Source: Bifidobacterium asteroides DSM 20089 (GTDB taxonomy: Bacteria > Actinomycetota > Actinomycetes > Actinomycetales > Bifidobacteriaceae). Taken from it: a DNA stretch of 64,000 bases. Shown in pieces: positions 56,952 to 64,000 of the stretch. Numbering within the stretch: the stretch's first letter is position 1; each line of letters begins with the position of its first letter. The notes beneath the pieces were generated by a model. That model was not told where the DNA came from. It saw only the letters and a list, made by a program, of their open reading frames with translations, and made no database searches. The translations under genes were made by a program, and so were the position numbers. The stretch covers positions 1,736,001-1,800,000 of the forward strand of contig NZ_CP017696.1 in NCBI RefSeq assembly GCF_002715865.1, given 5' to 3'.

Positions 56952-57454
56952 TCACCACTTACGTATTCTAGGCTTCTGCGTTCTGTTGGGGAGTCGGAAT
57001 TCGATTCTCTTGGTCGAGAGTGAGCCGGTAGCATCTTTCACCAGTCGGTACGCCGTATCACCACACAAGTGCCCCTCGAGTTGACCTGGGAAGGTCCAAC
57101 CTTTCGGCAGGCGCTTAAGTTCGTTCTCAAATGCTGTGCTCAGTGGGGCCACTCGTTCCTTGTCTCTTTTGCCCGTGAAATCGTCGATAAAGTCCTCTGT
57201 CCCGGCCGCTACTGCTTCTGTTCTTCGTAGACCAGCGTCAGCGAATAATCTCACCAGCAATCTGACCCATGGATCTGGGTGTACAAGCACCTTAGACACA
57301 GCTTCCACTGGCGTTGGCTGCTGTTTCTTCTTCTTGGTTTGACGGCCGGCACTATGTCCATTGGATTATCAGGAAGGCGCTTCGATGCATGCGACCAGGT
57401 AAAGAATGAGCGCATCGCATTCACCCTTGATCTAAGCGACAGGTTGCTTATATC
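56952..57454 (-). pseudogene. Broken tyrosine recombinase (phage-type integrase)
   Basis: The 5' part reads in one frame NLSLRSRVNAMRSFFTWSHA...KRLPDNPMDIVPAVKP and, after a frame change within an AAG-repeat near 57318-57335, continues as QQPTPVEAV...WVRLLVRLFADAGLRRTEAVAAGTEDF. That is an integrase with its core-binding domain and the first conserved Arg of the catalytic domain. A piece seems deleted near DDFTGKRDKERVAPLS. The C-terminal part with the HxxR and catalytic Tyr is missing. It sits 200 bases inside the right attachment-like site, as expected of an integrase of this island. Confidence 0.75.
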
Positions 57455-57655
57455 TTATATCTTCCTCTAATACTATCCGCTGATCCAGCCAGGCAATTCA
57501 AGATTCCGGCGGCTGCCGCTGAGACAAAACTCCATTGAGGCTTCTTCCGTAAACGTTCCGGATTTAAGCATAAAAGGCCGGTTAAACGGGCCAATATAGC
57601 AGCAGCAACAGCTACCGTCTGAATAACAATGTAATAGGAAAACCCTTAAATACCA

Positions 57656-57697
57656 TAAGTCGTGGGTTCTCGATTCGAATCCCACGGTGGGCACTTT
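57656..57697 (+). repeat. attR-like copy of the tRNA-Lys 3' half
   Basis: Aligns over 42 bases, without gaps, to 53010-53051 with 5 mismatches. No tRNA 5' half precedes it, and the T-stem is not preserved, so it is not a second tRNA gene. It is read as the diverged right attachment site. Confidence 0.6.
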
Positions 57698-57877
57698 GGA
57701 TTGCCGATTATTTTATACCAGTCACTATGCTCCATAAAAGATTGATCCCACGAGAACACGAGTATCTGCCGCAATACCCAAGTGGCTACACCCTGATACA
57801 GCATCCATTCAGACCATCAACCTGTGCAAGGGTGGGCTAGGCAACTGATATATAAGCCATGATCCATTTGTTGAAGC

Positions 57878-58183
57878 TCAGTATCTACCGCGCCTGCCCA
57901 GCACTTGATCGTGAGAGCCTAACCGCAGTATATAAGCGGCATCGCCCTCACTATGCCACACCATCAGCAAATCTGCGGCATTACCTGCATGGCACTCATA
58001 CACAGCTGCATAACCTTGCAGCATGTGCATTCGATGATGCGCTTTCAAAGTACGGAGCGACGCTTCGGAATTCTCTGCTATCAAATCTAGCACCTCCTCG
58101 ACCGGCTCTAATGGAACGTGCCTGCGAGCCATGCGTTTCAGATCTCTCGCGAAAGCACCGGTGGGAACCAGCGCGAGCCTCAT
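57878..58183 (-). CDS. YafQ/RelE-family toxin of type II toxin-antitoxin system
   Basis: 101 residues, basic. The start LALVPTGAFARDLKRMARRH and the ending ILRLGSHDQVLGRRGRY resemble YafQ-type ribosome-dependent mRNA nucleases; LKAHHRMHMLQGYAAVYECH holds conserved His and Tyr candidates. The ATG overlaps the antitoxin stop by 4 bases (ATGA). Antitoxin first, toxin second, on one strand with one palindromic operator. Activity is untested; C-terminal motif looks complete. Confidence 0.85.
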   Translation of the reverse strand: MRLALVPTGAFARDLKRMARRHVPLEPVEEVLDLIAENSEASLRTLKAHHRMHMLQGYAAVYECHAGNAADLLMVWHSEGDAAYILRLGSHDQVLGRRGRY

Positions 58184-58470
58184 TGGTCCACGCCAGCAGT
58201 TGCTAGCACGCCATCCACCAGGTCCTTTCCTGTGGTGTACCCCTTAGTATTTCCCCTTATGGCTAGGAGGCGCGACTCCTCCAAGGCGTCCTCGGTTTCG
58301 GCGGGCAGACCCAGGCTGAAGTCGAGCGGCACCCGTTGCTCGCGAATGATTTGCTTATAAAAGGCTCTGGTGACCGTAGTCATATCCAGACCAAGCTCCT
58401 TCACGATATGATCCACCTGTTGCTTGTCCGCATCGGATATACGCACCGTAACCTGAGACATCTTCTCCAT
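58180..58470 (-). CDS. RelB/DinJ-family antitoxin
   Basis: 96 residues. The N-terminal half has the ribbon-helix-helix pattern of RelB/DinJ: MSQVTVRISDADKQQVDHIVKELGLDMTTVTRAFYKQIIRE. The C-terminal half is acidic and should wrap the toxin. ATG 58470 chosen; ATG 58461 (MSQVTVR) is also in frame. It binds and blocks the YafQ-like toxin and with it represses its own promoter at the palindrome listed next. Confidence 0.87.
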   Translation of the reverse strand: MEKMSQVTVRISDADKQQVDHIVKELGLDMTTVTRAFYKQIIREQRVPLDFSLGLPAETEDALEESRLLAIRGNTKGYTTGKDLVDGVLATAGVDQ

Positions 58471-58492
58471 CGGAGCCCACCTTCCTTGTTGT

Positions 58493-58524
58493 CTGTAATT
58501 TTGCTTTAAAGTGCAAAATTACAG
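58493..58524. promoter_or_regulatory. Palindromic operator of the toxin-antitoxin operon
   Basis: Perfect 12-base arms, CTGTAATTTTGC (58493-58504) and GCAAAATTACAG (58513-58524), around TTTAAAGT, 23 bases upstream of the antitoxin start. A further copy of the right arm with one mismatch (GCAAAATTGCAG) lies about 58543-58554, so two half sites or a second operator may exist. Confidence 0.7.
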
Positions 58525-58894
58525 CAGATATCTTACTTTAATGCAAAATTGCAGTGCATGGTAATGCATCAATGCACATAGCTGACAGCAATAGCAAGTG
58601 CCCATTGCTTCATGCTGCGCTGGGCGATTCCGACTACTCATGCTTCCAAGCCATCTTGGACGAAGTGGTCCTCTATGGAAGCGTTACCGAGTGGTCTTCT
58701 GCTACAACCAAAGTCGCCCGAACGAGAATGATGCCGGACACGGATGCACTCACCCCCTCCCCGCCTAGCAACAACAGCCTTGGCTCCACACAGCTGATCC
58801 ACAATGGTTTTGCGGAAGATGAAGTAGGACGCAACTGTGCCCTCGCTTAATGCGGCGAGAGCAAGTGCAGTCGCCGCATCAGGAAGAAGCGATG
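58525..58894. other. Gene-free stretch between toxin-antitoxin and cation ATPase
   Basis: About 370 bases. A second operator-like half site is at its left end. Short frames on both strands show no family features. Repeated 'atgcat/gtgcat' words around 58552-58575 were noticed but no structure is claimed. Confidence 0.4.
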
Positions 58895-61800
58895 TTATGC
58901 CCGTACCCGTCTGACTGCCCAGTTGAACAGCTTACGCAACTCCGAGGCCACAAGGACCAGGGAAGCCAACGCGATGCACTCCAGCCAGGCCTGGGGTTGG
59001 AGGGGGACGGTGCCGAAGGCCTCGCCCAGGAAGGGCACGTAAATCACCAGGAGCTGGAGCAGGATGGAGATGCCAATGGCGCCCCAGAGCCAGGGATTGC
59101 TGAAGAGCCCCTGGAAGGCCGACTTGCGGGAGGAGCGGGAGGCCAAGGCGTTGAAGAGCTGGGCGAAGACCAGGATGGTGAAGCCCATGGTCCGCGCCTC
59201 CCTGATCTGTGCCTCGTGACCGATCGCTTGGACGGACCTGTCGGTGAAGAGGCCGCCGCTCAGATGCATGTCCATGCCGATCAGGGTGACCAGAGCCATG
59301 ACCAGGCCTATGTAGATGATGTCGACCCACATGTCCCGGTCGATCACCCGGTCGTTGATGGATCGGGGCGGGCGGTCCATCAGATCGTCGGTCTGCGGGT
59401 CCACGCCCATGGCCAGCGCGGGGGCCGCATCGGTCAACAGGTTGATCCAGAGCAGCTGGGTGGCCAGCAGCGGCACGGTGACACCTGCCATACCGGGCTG
59501 CGATATGCCCAGAAGCCCTGCAAAGACCACTCCACCGAAGACCGTGAAGACCTCTCCCATGTTGGAGCTGAGCAGGTAGCGCAGGAACTTGCGGATGTTG
59601 TCGAATATGCCCCGGCCCTCTCGCACAGCCTGGACGATGGTTGCGAAATTGTCGTCCGCCAGAATCATCTTGGCTGATTCCTTGGTGACCTCGGTCCCGG
59701 TGATGCCCATGGCCACGCCTATGTCCGCAGTCTTGACAGCGGGGGCATCGTTGACGCCGTCGCCGGTCATGGCCACGACCTTGCCCTGGTCCTGGAGCGA
59801 TTCGACGATCTTCAGCTTGTGCTCCGGAGCCACGCGGGCGTAGACGGAGACCTTGGAGGTGGTCTCCCGAAGCTGGTCCGAGTCCATGGCATCCAGCTGC
59901 TCGCCGGTGCAGGCGGGCTGGCCGGGCTTGATGATGCCCAGGTCCCCCGCGATTCTGGCCGCGGTGAGCGGATGGTCGCCGGTGATCATGATCGTTCTGA
60001 TGCCGGCCTTATGAGCCTGATCCACCGCATGACGGACCTCAGTGCGGGGCGGGTCGATGATGCCGACCATGCCCGTCCAGATCAGATTGCTCTCCAGTTG
60101 GGGGCTTTCCTGGATCACCTTGTCGGCAGACAGGCGGATTGCAGGAGCATGCTGAGACCTCTGAGACAACCGGTCCGTCTGATCCGTCCCGACCGTGCTT
60201 GACGGCTCCTCCCCCTCGTCGGGTTCAGCCAGGGACGACAGCTCCTGATCGGATAGAGGCCGGAAAGCCTGTCCCAGAGTTCTATAGGCATCCGCCGAGA
60301 GACTGCCGACCCGGGCAAGAATCCTCTCCCGATCGGCACTGGTCATAGGCCTGACCTGGCCGCCATCGAGAATCCGGTCACATCGGCCAAGCAGCACGTC
60401 GGGAGCGCCCTTGCAGAAGAGGCGTGATTGCCCTTCGCCCCCATCATTCGGGGCGGCCAGGACCGACATGAGCTTGCGCTCCGATGTGAAGGGAATCTCG
60501 GCCAGACGGCGGTAACCATCAGCCTTGGCATCGGAACCGACTTTACGAGCGGCAACGATCAGCGAGACCTCTGTGGGATCACCGACAATCTGCCAGTGCC
60601 CTTGTCCGGATCCAGACTGGACCTGGGAACCCGGTTCGGCCTGGTCCACCTGCCAGTGAAGGTCTCCGTCGTTGGCAATGGTCCCGACCATCAGGGTCTC
60701 TTCAACCGCCTCAGCCAGAGATGAATCGATGGCGTCCGTCAGCTGTTGGTCATCTGACCCACTGGCCTCGACCGGCTGCATGGCTCCCTCAGGGGCATAC
60801 CCGGTGCCAGTGAGCCGAACCTGCCCCGAGGGGACAACCACCCGCTCAACGGTCATCTCATTACGGGTCAGCGTCCCCGTCTTGTCGGAGCAGATAACCG
60901 ATGCCGACCCCAGCGTCTCAACTGAACTGAGCTTCTTGACGATGGCATGATGCTTGGCCATGCGCTGCACGCCCAGGGCAAGAACCACGGTCAGGATGGC
61001 CGTCAGCCCCTCCGGCACGGCAGCCACGGCCAGCGAGACGGCCATGAGCAGGGAGTCAATCAGGTCCTGGGTTGTCTTGAAACCCTCCATCAGAGCCAAC
61101 GCCGCCAGGACCAGGACCGCGATCAGGCAGACGGCCAGACCGAGAAGCTTGGAGACGCGGGCCATCTCCTTCTGCAGGGGCGTAGGCTCCTCCTGGGTGT
61201 CAGCCAGCATGCCGGCGATTTTCCCTACCTGGGTGTCCATACCGGTGGAGGTGACGATCATGCGTCCGGTACCCTGGGTGACTGCAGTGCCGTTGAAGAC
61301 CATATTGGTCCTGTCGCCCAGAGCCTTGGGCCGGTCAAGCCGACTGGGCCGCTTGCCCACCGGCAATGACTCACCGGTCAGCGATGCCTCAGCCACACGC
61401 AGACTCGCGGCCTGGAACAGTCTTCCGTCAGCGCCGACCGAATCACCCTCGGCTAGAACCACTACGTCGCCGGGGACGATCCTGCTGGTCTCCATGCTGA
61501 CCACCTGACCGTCGCGCAGAACCGAGGCACGCGGGGCCGTCATGCTCGCCAAGGCGTCAACCGCCCGCTCGGCCTTGGCCTCTTGGGCGTATCCCAGGGC
61601 GGCGTTAAGGATGAGGATGATCATGATGACGATGGCATCGAAGGGCAGGGGTTCGCCGCCTCCGGTCGCCGGATGCGAACGCTCCACCACCCAGGCCACC
61701 AACGAAATGGCCGTGGCCGCCAGGAGCAGATAGACCAAGGGATCCTTGAACTGTTGGAGGAACTTCCGCCACGCGGGAACAGGAGGCGCCCCAGCCAGCT

Positions 61801-62026
61801 CGTTGCGGCCGAATTGTTCCAGTCGGTGGGCCGCTTCGGCCTCGGCCAGACCCTGGTCAGGATCCACGTTCAGGGCAAGGGCAACCTGATCGACGTCTAC
61901 TGTAGAAGGATCCTTGAGGACGGGGTCATCCACCCCGCTCTTCTGCCCGGAGTCCTGCCCCGCAGCCAGGATCACGCCGGCATCTGTTGATTGTTCATGC
62001 TTGGAGTCGCTGGTCAACCCAGTCAT
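58895..62026 (-). CDS. P2-type cation-transporting ATPase (Ca2+-like)
   Basis: 1043 residues. N-terminal cation-ATPase domain with AEAEAAHRLEQFGRNELAG; TM1-2; TGES actuator motif in ASLTGESLPVGKR; TM4 VPEGLTAILTVVLALG, the P2A calcium-type PEGL motif; phosphorylation site CSDKTGTLTRNEMT; nucleotide domain with KGAPDVLL; hinge TGDGVNDAPA; and four to six C-terminal helices. Two linkers in the nucleotide domain are longer than usual (Gly/Gln/Ser-rich, about 460-480 and 600-640). Start chosen at ATG 62026, which has GGAGAG 5-10 bases upstream, not the TTG at 62098. It exports Ca2+ or a similar cation; exact ion not proven. Confidence 0.93.
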   Translation of the reverse strand: MTGLTSDSKHEQSTDAGVILAAGQDSGQKSGVDDPVLKDPSTVDVDQVALALNVDPDQGLAEAEAAHRLEQFGRNELAGAPPVPAWRKFLQQFKDPLVYLLLAATAISLVAWVVERSHPATGGGEPLPFDAIVIMIILILNAALGYAQEAKAERAVDALASMTAPRASVLRDGQVVSMETSRIVPGDVVVLAEGDSVGADGRLFQAASLRVAEASLTGESLPVGKRPSRLDRPKALGDRTNMVFNGTAVTQGTGRMIVTSTGMDTQVGKIAGMLADTQEEPTPLQKEMARVSKLLGLAVCLIAVLVLAALALMEGFKTTQDLIDSLLMAVSLAVAAVPEGLTAILTVVLALGVQRMAKHHAIVKKLSSVETLGSASVICSDKTGTLTRNEMTVERVVVPSGQVRLTGTGYAPEGAMQPVEASGSDDQQLTDAIDSSLAEAVEETLMVGTIANDGDLHWQVDQAEPGSQVQSGSGQGHWQIVGDPTEVSLIVAARKVGSDAKADGYRRLAEIPFTSERKLMSVLAAPNDGGEGQSRLFCKGAPDVLLGRCDRILDGGQVRPMTSADRERILARVGSLSADAYRTLGQAFRPLSDQELSSLAEPDEGEEPSSTVGTDQTDRLSQRSQHAPAIRLSADKVIQESPQLESNLIWTGMVGIIDPPRTEVRHAVDQAHKAGIRTIMITGDHPLTAARIAGDLGIIKPGQPACTGEQLDAMDSDQLRETTSKVSVYARVAPEHKLKIVESLQDQGKVVAMTGDGVNDAPAVKTADIGVAMGITGTEVTKESAKMILADDNFATIVQAVREGRGIFDNIRKFLRYLLSSNMGEVFTVFGGVVFAGLLGISQPGMAGVTVPLLATQLLWINLLTDAAPALAMGVDPQTDDLMDRPPRSINDRVIDRDMWVDIIYIGLVMALVTLIGMDMHLSGGLFTDRSVQAIGHEAQIREARTMGFTILVFAQLFNALASRSSRKSAFQGLFSNPWLWGAIGISILLQLLVIYVPFLGEAFGTVPLQPQAWLECIALASLVLVASELRKLFNWAVRRVRA

Positions 62027-62725
62027 GCCACTCTCCTGCTTATGCCACGGAGTAGTCAACGCTTCGAGGGCCTGTTGAAAGAAATCAGAGGCGGCCAAAC
62101 CAAAACGCTGCGTGGATGTTTACCAAGTTGAACCAAGAATATACATAAATCAGGCTATGCTCGTCAAGTCCTTTGCTTCAGGGCGTATTCACCAAGTTCC
62201 CCATGCTGATAAACATGAGTTTTCGGAGTGGATTGTCTTTCGCACTAACAAATAATTATTCTTTATCAAACAAGTATGATTCTTGACTAATAAGTACAGA
62301 GAACCATCAGCGACTAGCTCGTCCAGCATCTTCAGATAGCCGAAGACGGCTGACCTAATATGCAATAGCATAAATCATCGCAGCCTCAGCAGGCAGGCTC
62401 GGTCATCGTATAGAGTCATCGTCTGACCACCTGTTTTAAAGTGACGTAAAGGGGTCAAAGCAGACACTCTTCACACCAATATCTCTATTCTATAATCGCA
62501 ATTCTTGGCTACGTTCCGCCAGGTGCCCAGTTTGCCACGAAACTGGAAAACTACGCAACTAACGTATTCTGCTGAAACGTTACTGTATAGGCTTAGAATT
62601 TCAGGGAGTAGTTTTTTAGTTCGTTAGGTGAGTACTCGAATAGTATGGGGGCGCTATGATATTGGCTTTAGGCGTTGCTTGTATCCTATTTGACATCGCT
62701 CACCCAAAGGTATAGGTGAGGCATA
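62027..62725. other. AT-rich intergenic stretch
   Basis: About 700 bases with a marked shift to AT-rich DNA. No convincing gene; the 60-residue minus-strand frame at 62189-62371 has no ribosome-binding site and no family likeness. Near its right end lies TTGACA (about 62690-62695) and an AGGTGAGG just before the next gene's ATG. Confidence 0.45.
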
Positions 62726-63754
62726 ATGTACCCAGACTGGTTATGGCCCACCTTTTGGGCTGTTATTATTGGAGCTTCTATAGAAGTTTTCTTTCAACTC
62801 GTGAAATATCGTGATGCCCTAAATAAAAGCGAGCCTCTTTCATCTGATGTAACTGGTTATCAGAGCGTTTCAGAGCATTTAAGCAACGGTAATCGTAGAT
62901 GGGGCCGATACTTCTTATTCCGCTTCACCCCTCCGACTTTAATGTTCCTCTTATTAGGGGCTGTCTTGCAACGTTACTTCGGTGGACACTATTTATTCCA
63001 AGCCATGCTAATTGCCGCTACAGTTTCACTTGTACCCAGAAATGTGATCAGTCTGTTTAAAACAAAGCTAATCAAAGAGCGGCTTTTACATATTTTTATT
63101 TGCGTTTGTATTCTCCTGTTAGCAGTTATTGTATCCGTCATCTGCGAATCATATGACATTTCCTTTATAGCCCCGGACATCGAAGGACTTTTCGATAATC
63201 TTTGGTCATCATTTATAGTCGCTGGCCTAGTGCTCATATATTTCCAAATGACTAACATGTCTGGAAGCCATGACAACCGCCCAGCTGAAGAAAACGTAAT
63301 CAATAATTATGTGGTTCAGTCATATTCAATGATGAAGAGTTACAAAGAAGTTATCGAGAATTCGTGTTGTCGCTATAACTGCTCAATACCTATAATTTAT
63401 TCAATTATTATTTTTGAGAACATTAATAGGCCAAAACTTGTACGTGTTTTCGAAAATCTGCTTATTAGGCTATTCCAAGTTCAACTTACTGTCGGAATAG
63501 CTCAAGTTCAATCTAACAAGCCTTTAACAGACGAGGAAAGCATAATAAAGGCCTGCTGCTTATTACGAAATAGCAATGATATTCCTATATGCCTCAGCAA
63601 TCCCCATTTTAAAAATGAATTGAATATATCAATATATGATTGTTTGCACAAATATAATCCAAGCGATACATATGTCGACGAAGTATTCAAAATTATCAAG
63701 ATCCTACACAACTTTGAACTTCCTCTGTTCGTCGGATCTAGAGTTTATTGCTAA
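62726..63754 (+). CDS. Unrecognised membrane protein with possible lysozyme-like C-terminal motif
   Basis: 342 residues, AT-rich codons unlike the core. Four or five helices: about 7-25, 63-83, 88-108, 119-141 and 158-177; then about 165 mostly soluble residues. In the soluble part, IIFENINRP (Glu231) followed by TVGIAQV (255-261) and PLTDEESI is reminiscent of the Glu...GLMQV arrangement of lytic transglycosylases, but spacing and the rest do not match a family I know. GGTGAGG lies before the ATG, and TTGACA is 30 bases further up. The right neighbour is outside the window or absent. Could be a defence or phage-related membrane protein; this is a guess. Confidence 0.6.
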   Translation: MYPDWLWPTFWAVIIGASIEVFFQLVKYRDALNKSEPLSSDVTGYQSVSEHLSNGNRRWGRYFLFRFTPPTLMFLLLGAVLQRYFGGHYLFQAMLIAATVSLVPRNVISLFKTKLIKERLLHIFICVCILLLAVIVSVICESYDISFIAPDIEGLFDNLWSSFIVAGLVLIYFQMTNMSGSHDNRPAEENVINNYVVQSYSMMKSYKEVIENSCCRYNCSIPIIYSIIIFENINRPKLVRVFENLLIRLFQVQLTVGIAQVQSNKPLTDEESIIKACCLLRNSNDIPICLSNPHFKNELNISIYDCLHKYNPSDTYVDEVFKIIKILHNFELPLFVGSRVYC

Positions 63755-64000
63755 ATTAAGCGCTTGCAATCAATCTTCCAGGTATTAGTATCGCTATTGA
63801 ATACCTCTTGGTCTACGCTTGAGTATTCAATATGAAGTCACCTTTGATAGCTACAACGATATCTATGTTGCAGCCGCTGTTTAAACCAGCTAATCAAATA
63901 AAAGTCACAACGCTTGCTAAGAAGCTTCTGGCGCTTTTGGTGAACTGCCTTGCATGTGTCTGTGGTTTTGCATAATGAGGTTAATAGAACTTTAATCTTC
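63755..64000. other. AT-rich right end, no assignable gene
   Basis: About 245 bases. An AGGTATT...AATACCT inverted pair lies near 63780-63808, just after the membrane-protein stop, and could be a weak terminator. On the minus strand an open frame runs from the edge to a stop near 63841 and encodes Lys/Arg-rich residues; it may be the end of a gene lying outside the window. Confidence 0.35.

Noticed and set aside
57473-57694. 73-residue minus-strand frame over the right attachment site
   Set aside because: It is mostly the reverse complement of tRNA-like sequence, with poly-Cys runs and no ribosome-binding site.
58554-58850. 98-residue plus-strand frame before the cation ATPase gene
   Set aside because: No ribosome-binding site, no motif, and it begins inside operator half sites of the toxin-antitoxin operon.
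63760-64000. Lys/Arg-rich open frame on the minus strand at the right edge
   Set aside because: No start or ribosome-binding site inside the window and no family likeness; possibly the end of a gene outside, but too short to judge.

Overview
The window is chromosomal DNA of a high-GC actinobacterium, most likely a Bifidobacterium. Protein similarity recognised by eye, the dnaX-recR-aspartokinase-asd-leuA block, a tad pilus locus, a GatD/MurT pair, a polyphosphate kinase and a MutT1-like Nudix/phosphatase fusion all fit. No species call is possible from the sequence alone. Most of the window (1 to about 52.9 kb, and the P-type ATPase at 58.9-62.0 kb) is GC-rich core DNA. From 53 to 58.8 kb and after 62.1 kb the DNA is visibly richer in A and T and looks acquired.

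Left part (1-14.4 kb): the 3' part of the SRP RNA gene; UDP-galactopyranose mutase; a TetR regulator divergent from an MFS transporter plus GH51 arabinofuranosidase pair, with a perfect palindrome between them; inositol-phosphate synthase; a bifunctional penicillin-binding protein; leuA; a DUF5701-like protein; and an aspartate-family operon in which aspartokinase is split into separate kinase and ACT-domain genes ahead of asd.

Middle (14.5-44.6 kb): recR and dnaX; a seven-gene tad cluster (tadZ-A-B-C, flp, tadE, tadF); a structured intergenic region with a candidate small RNA; ppk1 and a Nudix/phosphatase gene; upp; an FtsX-type permease with no ATPase beside it; GDPD; an aldo/keto reductase; an UbiB-type kinase with a phasin-like protein; the cell-wall amidation genes gatD-murT next to dnaB, which has DnaA boxes upstream; a MATE exporter; an amt-glnK pair whose PII protein has Val at the usual modified Tyr51; and ftsY.

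Right part (44.8-64 kb): an ABC-2 exporter with a small membrane protein nearby; a GNAT acetyltransferase; a NarL-type two-component system beside a MacB/BceAB-like ABC exporter; then tRNA-Lys(TTT). A small degenerate island follows, bounded by the tRNA 3' half and a 37/42-identical copy of it at 57.66 kb. Its cargo is a four-gene operon (lipoprotein, peptidoglycan-binding adaptor, ATPase, permease), and it carries a broken tyrosine recombinase. Beyond it lie a RelB/YafQ-type toxin-antitoxin pair with a palindromic operator, a P2-type cation ATPase and an AT-rich segment with an unrecognised membrane protein carrying a possible lysozyme-like motif. The most unusual content is the tRNA-Lys island and its transport operon, the atypical PII and MurT proteins, and the 62.7-63.8 kb membrane protein.
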